Below, one piece after another: positions 50,346-58,841 of a stretch of DNA of 64,000 nucleotides (within the stretch, counting starts at the first letter, position 1; every line of letters begins with the position of its first letter). The translations under genes and the position numbers were made by a program. The notes beneath the pieces are model-generated. The model saw nothing but the letters and a program-made list of their open reading frames with translations. It was not told the DNA's origin and did no database searches. This stretch comes from Paenisporosarcina macmurdoensis. GTDB taxonomy: Bacteria; Bacillota; Bacilli; Bacillales_A; Planococcaceae. The stretch covers positions 310,001-374,000 of the forward strand of contig NZ_JBHSRI010000018.1 in NCBI RefSeq assembly GCF_042658845.1, given 5' to 3'.

Positions 50346-50414
50346 AGGGACTTCCCTCTTTCACTTACGGGAATGTCCTAAGCGGGAAATTCTGCTAATT
50401 TCCTATGCTATACT
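50346..50414 (+). promoter_or_regulatory. Promoter region with inverted repeats, ric/hemerythrin gap
   Basis: AGGGACTTCCCT (50346-50357) and GGGAATGTCCTA (50369-50380, identical to the narG element) precede an extended -10 TGCTATACT (TATACT 50409-50414) that lacks a good -35, as for an activator-dependent promoter. Confidence 0.5.
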
Positions 50415-50454
50415 AAAAAAAAATTGAATGTTAGATAGAAAGGGTGTTAAAAAT

Positions 50455-50880
50455 ATGTCTGGACCATCTTTGCGCCAAAAACATGCTCATCACGCGATTC
50501 ATCAAGGAGGCCTGTCGGGTGCCATTACTAAAACCGACGAAGTGGAAGAGTTGTTAGCAGCGAGGGAATTTGAAGTAGCGCGTCAAGCTGCAGACCACTT
50601 AATCGAATATTGGGAAACCCGAGTTCTAAGCCATGCAGATGCTGAAGAAGAAGATTTTTATAAAGAAGTCGTAGAGCAGAATCCGCATCTCTCAGAAACT
50701 GTTGTCAAACTAACACGTGATCATGACCTATTGCGAATAATTGCAAAAGATATAAAACAAATGCTCAATGATGAAGGTCTCACTCCTGAAGTACTTCAGC
50801 AATTCCACGCTCTTCTTGTGATTAATGCCATACACAGTCGCGATGAGGAACGACTATTACTAGGGGAACCAACGATATGA
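50455..50880 (+). CDS. Hemerythrin-like HHE domain protein
   Basis: 141 residues from ATG 50455 (AAAGGGTG seven bases upstream; the ATG at 50428 has no site). Helices with KHAHHAIHQGG, ADHLIEYWETRVLSHADAEEEDFY, LTRDHDLL and FHALLVINAIHSRDEE provide His/Glu ligands for a di-iron centre. Role in NO or oxygen chemistry is inferred from the divergent ric gene. The stop overlaps the next start as ATGA. Confidence 0.82.
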   Translation: MSGPSLRQKHAHHAIHQGGLSGAITKTDEVEELLAAREFEVARQAADHLIEYWETRVLSHADAEEEDFYKEVVEQNPHLSETVVKLTRDHDLLRIIAKDIKQMLNDEGLTPEVLQQFHALLVINAIHSRDEERLLLGEPTI

Positions 50881-52754
50881 CAAAACTTCATGGAGAAAAA
50901 TTCGATATTATTGGACGCAATACCCCCTGCTCTTGTCAAAGTGGAAAAAAACACAAAAAATGTTGCGGTACCAACGAAGGCACTGAACGGTTGAACGATG
51001 AACTTGATCAAGCCATGCAAAAAATATTGCAAGATTTCTTTGAAAATAATCCACGTCCTTCCGAACAAAAAGCATTACTCGCTTGGAAAGACAAAAACGA
51101 GGATCTTCTAGTACCCCTTTACGGCAAAGAAAAATCAGGCAGTATTATCGGTGATATCTATTTCTTCCTTGAGCGTGTAGATATTTGGAATTCATTTATT
51201 AATAGAAAAATACTTAAAGAAGAACGTCACCAGATTCGAAACATTCTTGAAGGTTGGTTAAATCCCGTTTTTCTAGTGGGGAAAATTATTTCTGTGACGA
51301 ATTACCAAGCACAAATACAAGATGTGTTATCGGAAAACGTACTTCAAATAGATGTTAATGAGTCGTTTCCAGTTGAATCTGGAAATGTAGCTATCGGCTT
51401 TTATTTACCGGATATACGCCACTCGGATCGATTGATGGTATTGAATAGTGTGACCGTGGCTGTAGAAGTAAAAGAAGAAACCATTCAGAAATTAAGCGAT
51501 ATGTACGGTTCTTCAGAAATTGATACGGTACAAGGATTTTACAGAGAAAACATCATGACGTTATATCAACTTTTTAGCAATGGTTTGAGCGCTAGTAACA
51601 CTGTATCAAGTGAAGTAATCGCAACGGTGAATGCACTCGAACAATTTTTAATTGATGAAGATTTGAAGAGTGACGAGTTAATTGAAGGTTTCTTTCATTA
51701 TCTCGAACTCCAATCTGACGTGCCAAAAGCAGCAATTGCAGGTGCTGTTCAGTTTGGAATCGACTATAAACTTCTTAAATCCGAATGGAGTAAAGAGAAA
51801 ATCGCTGATTACTTTGCGGTGGATTCAACTGAAATCAATCTGTTTGCAGAAAATCTACGTGCGTTTTACAGTGAAGCATCAACCCATGAAGATGAAAAAG
51901 AAGCGACCTATGCTTTTGAAGTGGGAACTGATCCGAAAACAAATGAATATCAGAACTGGCAGCTACTTATGCATTTGAAAAATTTAACGATTACAAGTGA
52001 TACTGTGTTGAAACGCCACATGGATTATTATCACGGGGAACCATATGTTCCGAAATCTAAAACGGAAGAAGCTCAACTCCGTGCCTATGAGGCATATGCC
52101 ATTAAAACGGACATATTGCGAGCTGAAAAAGCACTAGCAGTACACCACCTCCATTCACGAATTGTGGATGAGTTTCTCCTTGCTGCGGATGCTGAATTGA
52201 ATACTAATGAACGTGAGAAATTAATAAAACAAGCCATTGCTAGTGGGAAAGTAGATTTTGAACCAGATATGGATGTTGCTTGGCTTTATGTTCCGAACCG
52301 CCCCTATTTACGTGCCCTTTTTCTGCTGGGTATTCAATATTGGCAACAAGGACGTTTTGAAGAAGCTTTTAAAGAATTTTACAAGTTGCTACAACTGAAT
52401 CCTGGTGATCATCAAGGTGTCCGTTATTTGGCAATGTCCACATTAATCGCACTTGATAGATTAGATGAAGCGGATAGCATAATTAATCATTATGAAGACC
52501 AGCAAACAGATAACGCATTTTATGCTTGGTTTAAATGGCTGATTCAATTGAAAAAGACGAACTTGCTTTCATCAGCAACTCAGCAAGCTTTCTTAGAAGC
52601 AGTCGATAAAAACCCCTATGTAAAGAAACACGTGGAAAAACGTCCTAAATCTAATCCGTATCCCAAGTCGATTATCCTTTCTCCGCGCTCACCGGAAGAG
52701 GCTAAGTTAATTTGGACATTTTTAGAACCAGGTTTTATATCTGTAACCTACTAA
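50877..52754 (+). CDS. Large SEC-C domain protein with TPR-like C-terminus
   Basis: 625 residues. Residues 13-30 are a SEC-C zinc motif (NTPCSCQSGKKHKKCCG: C-x-C-x8-C-C), found at the SecA C-terminus and in many stand-alone proteins. The middle is helical without a recognised fold; around 470-560 (FLLGIQYWQQGRFEEAFKEFYKLLQLNPGDHQGVRYLA) there is at least one clear TPR pair. Translationally coupled to the hemerythrin-like gene by ATGA. Function unknown; metal handling or protein interaction is possible. No terminator is visible after it. Confidence 0.75.
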   Translation: MTKLHGEKFDIIGRNTPCSCQSGKKHKKCCGTNEGTERLNDELDQAMQKILQDFFENNPRPSEQKALLAWKDKNEDLLVPLYGKEKSGSIIGDIYFFLERVDIWNSFINRKILKEERHQIRNILEGWLNPVFLVGKIISVTNYQAQIQDVLSENVLQIDVNESFPVESGNVAIGFYLPDIRHSDRLMVLNSVTVAVEVKEETIQKLSDMYGSSEIDTVQGFYRENIMTLYQLFSNGLSASNTVSSEVIATVNALEQFLIDEDLKSDELIEGFFHYLELQSDVPKAAIAGAVQFGIDYKLLKSEWSKEKIADYFAVDSTEINLFAENLRAFYSEASTHEDEKEATYAFEVGTDPKTNEYQNWQLLMHLKNLTITSDTVLKRHMDYYHGEPYVPKSKTEEAQLRAYEAYAIKTDILRAEKALAVHHLHSRIVDEFLLAADAELNTNEREKLIKQAIASGKVDFEPDMDVAWLYVPNRPYLRALFLLGIQYWQQGRFEEAFKEFYKLLQLNPGDHQGVRYLAMSTLIALDRLDEADSIINHYEDQQTDNAFYAWFKWLIQLKKTNLLSSATQQAFLEAVDKNPYVKKHVEKRPKSNPYPKSIILSPRSPEEAKLIWTFLEPGFISVTY

Positions 52755-52885
52755 ATAGCGTTAGTAACTCTCTAACACAAATCTAAAAGAACGTGTCTTC
52801 ACTGTCACATACCTTTCGAACTATTTTGATTAAAATGATACACTTTGAATATTGAGGAATCATAACAACTAAGGAGTGAAATTCG

Positions 52886-53308
52886 ATGACAATTGAAATA
52901 TATATGAACTTTGATGGGAATTGTCGAGATGCGGTAGAATTTTACACAGAGGTTTTTAAAACAGAGCAACCGAAGATTATGACCTTTGGTGACATGCCAC
53001 CAAGTGAAGAATATCCGCTCCCAGAAGAAGCTAAAAACCTTATTATGCATACACGTCTGAATATGTGTGGAAGTGTAGTAATGTTTTCTGATATATTCCC
53101 TGGTATGACTTTTGTTCAGGGCACTAACCTCACTCTTGCAATCGTTAGTGAAGACCTAGATGAGATCAAGTCATTATTTAATCAGTTGAAAGAAGACGGA
53201 ACTGTTGGTATGGAGCTTCAAGAAACATTCTGGAGCAAATGTTACGGTAGTGTTAAAGATAAGTTTGGTATTGAATGGCAATTTAACTACGGCAATGGTG
53301 ACATATAA
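52886..53308 (+). CDS. VOC family protein (PhnB/YjdN-like)
   Basis: 140 residues with two paired beta-alpha-beta-beta units: YMNFDGNCRDAVEFYTEVF and later ETFWSKCYGSVKDKFGIEWQFNY, the typical PhnB/3-demethylubiquinone-methyltransferase-like start and end. Members are often of unknown function. AAGGAGTG before the ATG. Confidence 0.85.
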   Translation: MTIEIYMNFDGNCRDAVEFYTEVFKTEQPKIMTFGDMPPSEEYPLPEEAKNLIMHTRLNMCGSVVMFSDIFPGMTFVQGTNLTLAIVSEDLDEIKSLFNQLKEDGTVGMELQETFWSKCYGSVKDKFGIEWQFNYGNGDI

Positions 53309-53359
53309 ACACACCAAAATTGATAAAGTCTATCTACAATAATGGTTCTAACGATAGTG

Positions 53360-53475
53360 TTGATTATCGTACATTTGCATTCCGAAAGAGCCGACAAGTA
53401 TGGGAACTCATACTTGTTGGCTCTTTCTTTATGCTTTTGCTGCATTGATAGGTTCAAGTGTTTCTTTTGTTTTTT
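53360..53475. repeat. Dispersed hairpin repeat family 2, copy A
   Basis: Contains GAGCCGACAAGTATG / CATACTTGTTGGCTC (53384-53427) followed by TTTCTTTATGCTTTTGC. Homologous to 63155-63280. The hairpin probably also ends transcription of the VOC gene. Confidence 0.65.
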
Positions 53476-53514
53476 TATATTTCAGCAGCATCCTTTAATA
53501 CACCCAAAATAATA

Positions 53515-53551
53515 AAAACCCATTGAAAAGTTAATTTTCAATGGGTTTTCT
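53515..53551. terminator. Terminator of the ABC/DUF6526 unit
   Basis: Stem AAAACCCATTGAAAA / TTTTCAATGGGTTTT, loop GTTAA, active in both directions. Confidence 0.88.
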
Positions 53552-53559
53552 TATGATCA

Positions 53560-53994
53560 TTAAACTCGATTATTGTCTGCTTTCCAGTTAACAATCGCTT
53601 GCTTAATTTCTTTGGGCTTAAGATTTTCTTTGACTGCTCGTTCACAAAGAGTAGGATACTCCTGTTCATCTGCAAAACGTAACGCAATAATTTGACCGTT
53701 GCTTAGATTTGAATCTAGTAATTTACCGGTTAAAACAAAATGACGTAAATTTTCTTCTGCTCGTATTGCTCGATCTTGGCTCTTCAAAGGATAAATTCTG
53801 ACCAGGATCGCAATAATGACAATGGCTACGGTCATCAGTAATAGTAAAACGGCTTGCAAGACGTTTTCTTCGGCATTAAGAGAGCGAACCAGATTAATAA
53901 TTGACACGACCAAAGTTGCTAACAATAAGACCGTTAATACGTAATGGTAAAGCGGGTCCATTCTGACATGTGTTTTGTACGTTTGATTTTCCAT
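53560..53994 (-). CDS. DUF6526 family membrane protein
   Basis: 144 residues: two transmembrane helices (about 18-37 and 46-66) and a cytosolic C-terminal domain with LRFADEQEYPTLCERAVKENLKPKEIKQAIVNWKADNNRV. The family is common in Bacillales and uncharacterised. ATG 53994 with AAGGAG upstream; the GTG at 54015 precedes the site. Downstream of the ABC permease, 25 bases away. Confidence 0.8.
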   Translation of the reverse strand: MENQTYKTHVRMDPLYHYVLTVLLLATLVVSIINLVRSLNAEENVLQAVLLLLMTVAIVIIAILVRIYPLKSQDRAIRAEENLRHFVLTGKLLDSNLSNGQIIALRFADEQEYPTLCERAVKENLKPKEIKQAIVNWKADNNRV

Positions 53995-54019
53995 AATAAT
54001 CTCCTTATTTTTCACTATT

Positions 54020-55117
54020 TTATTCCCATTTAAAGGTGTAGCTTGCTACGATGAATGCGCCAACTGTCCAACATGCTAGAATTAACGCATCCGTGCCTAA
54101 TTCCATAAACGGAGTACCAACGTTCATCGTTTCACGTAAGGCGTGACTTAAATGAGAAATTGGTAAGACGTTAACTATTGGTTGGAGAAAATCGGGCATA
54201 TCGCGAATCGGGAAAAATACGCCGCCTAAAAACAACATGGGAAATGATAAAAATCCAGCAATTGGTGCTGCGCTTTCAGGTGTTTTGGCAATTCCGGCAA
54301 TGATAAAGCCGATCGCCATAAATGCGAGTGTTCCTAAAACAACAAATGTAATTAAACTCAGCCACGAACCATTAACACTAATGCCAAAGATTAGATTGGC
54401 CACAACTAATACGATAAGTGCCTGCAATCCATTAAGCATGAGCCTTGCCGTAATCTGAGCTGCAATAAATGTTGAAGCTTTTAACGTCGTCCCTTGCATC
54501 CTTCGCAAAATCCCACGCTCTCTCCATGCGGCAATCTGGCCAGCTACGCCGTTCATATTGTTACTCATTATCATCATGGCTAAAATTCCTGGGACTAAGA
54601 AATCAATATACTTCAAATCCAAGGCTTCAATGCCACTTGAATTGGTCACAATGCTTGGTGTGTAATTCTCTTTTTCTTTACTAATCCCATCCACTACACT
54701 ATTGACAATGGTCAAGCCAATTTGAGAAACGGCGAGATTGGTTTCATTGTAGTAAACAGGTAGCTCAAACGGAGTCGTGCTTGCAGAATCTTTCATCATT
54801 GCGGCATAGCCTTGTGGAATCACCACAACAAGTTGTAAATCTCCTTCTTTAACTTGATCAAGTGCTTTCTCTTTACTGTGACTTGATTCAAGATATACCG
54901 CTTCATTCTTAGCTAGTATAGTAGAGAATTCTTTAGATTGAGCCGTTTGGTCTTGATCCACTACTCCGATCGAGACCGAAATACCATTGCCATTTCCTAA
55001 AAATGTGCCAAGCATCACCATCAGAAAAATGGGGAATGCAAGTGTCCAGAAAAGAACTTGGCGATTTCGAAGAAAAATACGTAATTGTGCTAATGTTAAT
55101 TGCCAATATGCTTTCAT
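54020..55117 (-). CDS. ABC-2 type exporter permease
   Basis: 365 residues: one N-terminal helix, an extracytoplasmic domain of about 150 residues (YhgE/Pip-like), then five helices; signature GQIAAWRERGILRRMQGTTLK and FLGGVFFPIRDMPDFLQPI. Typical of drug, antibiotic or Na+ exporters of the ABC-2 class. Overlaps the ATPase gene by 4 bases. Confidence 0.9.
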   Translation of the reverse strand: MKAYWQLTLAQLRIFLRNRQVLFWTLAFPIFLMVMLGTFLGNGNGISVSIGVVDQDQTAQSKEFSTILAKNEAVYLESSHSKEKALDQVKEGDLQLVVVIPQGYAAMMKDSASTTPFELPVYYNETNLAVSQIGLTIVNSVVDGISKEKENYTPSIVTNSSGIEALDLKYIDFLVPGILAMMIMSNNMNGVAGQIAAWRERGILRRMQGTTLKASTFIAAQITARLMLNGLQALIVLVVANLIFGISVNGSWLSLITFVVLGTLAFMAIGFIIAGIAKTPESAAPIAGFLSFPMLFLGGVFFPIRDMPDFLQPIVNVLPISHLSHALRETMNVGTPFMELGTDALILACWTVGAFIVASYTFKWE

Positions 55118-56046
55118 TCTTCTCTCAGACTCCTTCCTGTCATATGAATAAAGACGTCTTCTAACGTGGACGTTCTAGTTTGAAGGTCCGTCAATTTCAA
55201 GTTTTTTAAGGAAGTCAATTGTATTAAACTAATCAATGTCACCTGAAGATCATCGGTGTAAAGAACATATGTATCTTTTCGCTTACCGACTTGTTTCACT
55301 CCATTAATCGATTCAAGTTCATCCTTCAGGAACTCTCCTTCAAATTGAAATTCTACCGCACTATCAGACTCTAAACTTTTAACAAGTCCAGAAGGGGTAT
55401 CTAAAGCAATGAGATTGCCTTGATCCATGATGGCAATCCGGTCACAAAGAACATGAGCTTCATCCATATAATGTGTAGTTAAAACAGTGGTTTTACCTTT
55501 TTCTTTTAATTTCAAGACAATATCCCATAGAGTTCTTCTAGCCTGAGGATCGAGACCAGTCGTCGGTTCATCCAAGAAAAGTATCCACGGATCATGAACC
55601 AGAGCAAGTGCAATTGCCAAACGTTGTTTCTGACCGCCCGATAGTGTCTTAATTCGACTCTTGCTTTTTTCCGTTAAACTCACATCTTCTATTAACTCAG
55701 GAATCGATACATTTTTTCGATAAAAACTTCCATATAGACGAAGAATCTCTTCAACAGTTAGCAGTTCAAATAGTGTGGTAGATTGAAGCTGGATACCAAT
55801 AACTTCTTTGACCTTTTTTAAGTCACGAGAAATATCAAATCCCCCGATAATGGCTGTTCCTCCATCAGGTTTTCTGAGACCCACCATCATTTCTAGCGTT
55901 GTCGATTTCCCCGCTCCATTTGGTCCTAAAAGGCCAAAGATTTCTCCTTTTCCAACACTAAAGTCAATCCCATTGACGGCTGTAAAGTTACCATACTTCT
56001 TGACTAAATTTTTTACTTCAATCATGGTTTCTTGCTGAACTTCCAT
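55114..56046 (-). CDS. ABC-2 exporter ATP-binding protein
   Basis: 310 residues: Walker A GPNGAGKST, signature LSGGQKQR, Walker B ILFLDEP, H-loop TTHYMDEA; the C-terminal ~80 residues are the usual DrrA/CcmA-type regulatory extension. GGAGAGTG before the ATG. A LexA-like GAAC-N4-GTTC box lies 57 bases upstream. Partner of the adjacent permease. Confidence 0.93.
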   Translation of the reverse strand: MEVQQETMIEVKNLVKKYGNFTAVNGIDFSVGKGEIFGLLGPNGAGKSTTLEMMVGLRKPDGGTAIIGGFDISRDLKKVKEVIGIQLQSTTLFELLTVEEILRLYGSFYRKNVSIPELIEDVSLTEKSKSRIKTLSGGQKQRLAIALALVHDPWILFLDEPTTGLDPQARRTLWDIVLKLKEKGKTTVLTTHYMDEAHVLCDRIAIMDQGNLIALDTPSGLVKSLESDSAVEFQFEGEFLKDELESINGVKQVGKRKDTYVLYTDDLQVTLISLIQLTSLKNLKLTDLQTRTSTLEDVFIHMTGRSLREE

Positions 56047-56102
56047 ACTTCACTCTCCTACTGTGCTTAAATCTCGGTTAAAGTGCTCATATACCGACTA
56101 CA

Positions 56103-56114
56103 GAACATTCGTTC
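56103..56114. promoter_or_regulatory. LexA-like box upstream of the ABC exporter
   Basis: GAACATTCGTTC fits GAAC-N4-GTTC; relative to the Bacillus consensus CGAACRNRYGTTCG one inner position differs and the outer bases are A/T. It overlaps a possible -35 for the exporter genes. Confidence 0.4.
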
Positions 56115-56133
56115 TAATTATTGTGTTGACAAA

Positions 56134-56170
56134 GGAAAAACCCTTTGAACATCTTTATTAGTTCAAAGGG
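56134..56170 (-). terminator. Terminator of the DUF350/ATP-grasp operon
   Basis: Minus-strand stem CCCTTTGAAC / GTTCAAAGGG, 10-base loop, followed by TTTTTCC. Confidence 0.85.
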
Positions 56171-56192
56171 AAAATATAATTTAGTCCGATAC

Positions 56193-56615
56193 TTAGTATG
56201 TTAAACTCGCTGCTACTAGTAATCCTACCACGATAGAAATGGAAAATAAGCTAAAACCAACGGCTAAATTTCCTTTTTCTACTTCTTCAGCTAAGTTGGT
56301 GTTTGGTGTAAGGCCGTACTCTACAATCCAGTAAGCAATTACTTGAGTGGCAATCCCGACAAGTCCCCAAATAAATGCATCTAGTAAATTTACACTTCCT
56401 GCCCATACTGTGTAAATGACAATGCCAAGACCGATTGCTTTCCCCCACAATTTTAAAGCAACTGCGATATTTCCTTCTTTAATTAACTTCACTTCAGAAA
56501 ACTTCGTTGTAAATGCAAAAACGGTTAAACCCAGAATCATTAATAAAACGCCTACTCCAAAATGAGCTAAAAAGCTCCCAAATGCTTCAACTGTTATTAG
56601 TTCCATCTTCATCAT
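56193..56615 (-). CDS. DUF350 (YjfL-like) membrane protein
   Basis: 140 residues, four helices in two DUF350 repeats: KLIKEGNIAVALKLWGKAIGLGIVIYTVW and EVEKGNLAVGFSLFSISIVVGLLVAASL share the E-x-GN-x-AV-A core. Known genome contexts pair DUF350 with PspA-like proteins and glutathionylspermidine-synthase-like ligases; the role is unknown. 11 bases after the ligase gene. Confidence 0.88.
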   Translation of the reverse strand: MMKMELITVEAFGSFLAHFGVGVLLMILGLTVFAFTTKFSEVKLIKEGNIAVALKLWGKAIGLGIVIYTVWAGSVNLLDAFIWGLVGIATQVIAYWIVEYGLTPNTNLAEEVEKGNLAVGFSLFSISIVVGLLVAASLTY

Positions 56616-56626
56616 CCTCTCGAGAT

Positions 56627-57895
56627 CTATTCAATTCCAACCGGTAAAAAATAAGATAAGTTATTTGTAATAACACCGCCAGCTCGTATTCCTATCGCTC
56701 CTGCTTTGTTATTTATTAGAAAACAACCATACATAAGATGCAGTTGTTTTTCACCAGTAGTTGTTTGGACTGTCGCTTCTGGAAGCGGGTAGAATGCTTG
56801 ATACACCGGTAAGGTATCACCATACGTTTGTTGTGGTTCTGCGTTGATGGTTTCACCTAAACCGTTAAATATTTCTACTGTATCTCCTTCGCGTCCAAAA
56901 GAAGGTTTTCGTACATAAGCACGATTTGTTTTCAAGAACTCATCAGGTTCCAAATAGGTCGGTAAAAAATATTGATTGATGATGGTATGTTCGTCTTCCG
57001 TGAAATACTTGCCATCTTCATGCAATGCCCAAATGAGTGCTTGAACGGCTTTTGATTGCAATAAAAATGCTGAAGGCGGATTGATGACCATTACTTTATT
57101 TTCTACAATGAGTTTGATTAATTCTTGACCAACATTCTCATGGGTTGCTGGCTCTATGTCGTTTACTAAATGTTCGATTGGATAGGTTTGACGATATAAG
57201 ATGTCAACCCGCTCCCCGCTTGGAGTAAACAGTCCTGGTTCAGTAACAACTCCATCTACATCGACTGACTCTGTAAGAATTTTCAACTGGTCTAAACTCA
57301 CGTACTCCGAGGGTAACTCTAGATGTTCTTGTAAGTATCGTGTCGTCCACATATCTTCAAAATTGTCACCGTGTGAAGTGAAAACAATTTTTGGCGTACC
57401 CGGCTTATTTAAATGTTTCCAAGAAGCGGCTACTGCTTTTCTCATTTCTCCACGAAGAATATCGATACTACTTTTATTAGGGTTTTGAAGACCAAAATAA
57501 TCACAGACATAGTCGTTTGCGTCAAACGTTTCTTTAATAAAAGTTGGCGTATCAGAATTAAATTCGAGAAGCTTAATCTCTGAATTAGAAACAATAAAAT
57601 CAAGTCGCCCAATTATATATTCTTGCGGTATGGTTTTAATTCGACAATAGGCAAGAGATTCTTTTGGAAAACCAAGCTGAAGAAGAGTCTCATCATCTAA
57701 ATCTCTTAACAGCGGAGCAACTTTCACAAAAATAGTGCCTACTTTTTCTGCTGCTACCCGAATATCCCGAACTTCCGCTTGCGTTTTTTTATGAATGTCT
57801 AGCAACGCATATTCTACGTCATATAAATCCGGGAAAAAGTAAGGAACTTGACTATATAAGCTTTTTCTTTCACGGTGAAATTGAGCGTCAATCAC
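56627..57895 (-). CDS. Glutathionylspermidine synthase-like ATP-grasp ligase
   Basis: 422 residues of the YgiC/YjfC family: the pre-ATP-grasp half (IGRLDFIVSNSEIKLLEFNSDTPTF) and the ATP-grasp half (YVRKPSFGREGDTVEIF binding ATP; GGVITNNLSYFLPVGIE at the end). No amidase domain is fused, unlike E. coli Gss. Family members are thought to form peptide or amide bonds to an unknown acceptor. GTG start overlapping the lipoprotein stop by 4 bases. Confidence 0.9.
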   Translation of the reverse strand: MIDAQFHRERKSLYSQVPYFFPDLYDVEYALLDIHKKTQAEVRDIRVAAEKVGTIFVKVAPLLRDLDDETLLQLGFPKESLAYCRIKTIPQEYIIGRLDFIVSNSEIKLLEFNSDTPTFIKETFDANDYVCDYFGLQNPNKSSIDILRGEMRKAVAASWKHLNKPGTPKIVFTSHGDNFEDMWTTRYLQEHLELPSEYVSLDQLKILTESVDVDGVVTEPGLFTPSGERVDILYRQTYPIEHLVNDIEPATHENVGQELIKLIVENKVMVINPPSAFLLQSKAVQALIWALHEDGKYFTEDEHTIINQYFLPTYLEPDEFLKTNRAYVRKPSFGREGDTVEIFNGLGETINAEPQQTYGDTLPVYQAFYPLPEATVQTTTGEKQLHLMYGCFLINNKAGAIGIRAGGVITNNLSYFLPVGIE

Positions 57896-58230
57896 CCGCC
57901 AAATCCTCCTTTAGAGCCACTTCCAATACCAGATTTATAATTGCTTTGCGTGTTTTTATATTGGCTTAAGTTACTAGAGTAATTTGGTGAACTTCTTAAA
58001 GATGAGCGATTACTAAACATACTACCTAAGAGATAATAGGCTCCAAAATGAGATGATTTTTTATCATCACAATAATAGGTTCCTTCTTCATCATCCCATT
58101 CCCAATCATCGCATTCATATTCTGTAGGTTCAGGCGGTAACGCGGCTGATTCATTTTGTCCACAGCCTGACATGCTGAAAGCCATAACAGATGTTGCTAC
58201 TCCTGCCATCAACTTTTTAGTTTTATTCAT
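57892..58230 (-). CDS. YgiB-like lipoprotein with Gly-rich C-terminus
   Basis: 112 residues. Signal with lipobox MSGC (Cys23), an acidic Cys-containing segment (C40 and C54 around DDWEWDDEEGTYY), a low-complexity Ser/Asn/Tyr region and the tail GSGSKGGFGG. This layout resembles YgiB/YjfM (DUF1190) of enterobacteria, whose genes also stand next to YgiC/YjfC ligases and which also carry a GGFG motif near the end. The exposed C-terminus could be the ligase's acceptor; inference. GGAGG before the ATG. Confidence 0.65.
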   Translation of the reverse strand: MNKTKKLMAGVATSVMAFSMSGCGQNESAALPPEPTEYECDDWEWDDEEGTYYCDDKKSSHFGAYYLLGSMFSNRSSLRSSPNYSSNLSQYKNTQSNYKSGIGSGSKGGFGG

Positions 58231-58691
58231 TTTCCATTCGCCTCCATTTTGTAACCTGTCTTTATCAAATACAGGACATATACACGACGGTCTTCATCAA
58301 TCTCAGCAGAGTCTTTCTCCCACTCCAGTCCATCTATGTAATGGTAATTAGCCCCAATGTGAGAAAGGATATCGATGTGGTGATCAAATTCTAGTGTTTT
58401 TTGAAGTGGATGATTGGCTCTTTCATTAAATTCACGCATTTCTAACTGTAACGCGCCATTTAGATTAAATTCTTCCCTTTCTATTTCACCTTCATCTTGC
58501 TTTGTCACGTAAATCACGTGCCATTCCCCTTCAATTGCAGAAGAAGTTTGTTTATATACAATTCCTTCTTTAACATAAAAATCACATTCTCTTCGTGCAA
58601 GAACCTGTTGTAAATCAATTTGTTCATAATGAAATAACGGTTCAGCGGAGTTGTTTCCTTTAAATAAGCGGTATTCAAGTGAAGTGGTCAC
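58227..58691 (-). CDS. Unknown protein of the ATP-grasp/DUF350 operon
   Basis: 154 residues, soluble, beta-rich with many acidic residues (EGEWHVIYVTKQDEGEIEREEF; DRRVYVLYLIKTGYKM). No family recognised. GTG start with AAAGGA upstream. Its stop overlaps the start of the lipoprotein gene by 4 bases (ATGA), so it is the first gene of a four-gene coupled operon. The 150-base region upstream holds no other gene. Confidence 0.7.
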   Translation of the reverse strand: MTTSLEYRLFKGNNSAEPLFHYEQIDLQQVLARRECDFYVKEGIVYKQTSSAIEGEWHVIYVTKQDEGEIEREEFNLNGALQLEMREFNERANHPLQKTLEFDHHIDILSHIGANYHYIDGLEWEKDSAEIDEDRRVYVLYLIKTGYKMEANGK

Positions 58692-58794
58692 TTGTCATCA
58701 GTCCTTTCAACAAACTTACTACATAAATATACGATTTGATTCGTTAATGGTTTCGTTTTTTTTAGTTTCATCAAATTCTATTGTATACTAGCTA

Positions 58795-58840
58795 AAAACA
58801 AAAATGCGAACTCCTTGAAATAAAAGGAGTTCGCTCTTTT
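58795..58840 (-). terminator. Terminator of the hpa operon
   Basis: Minus-strand stem GCGAACTCCTT / AAGGAGTTCGC followed by ATTTTTGTTTTT, immediately after hpaD. Confidence 0.85.
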
Positions 58841-58841
58841 T

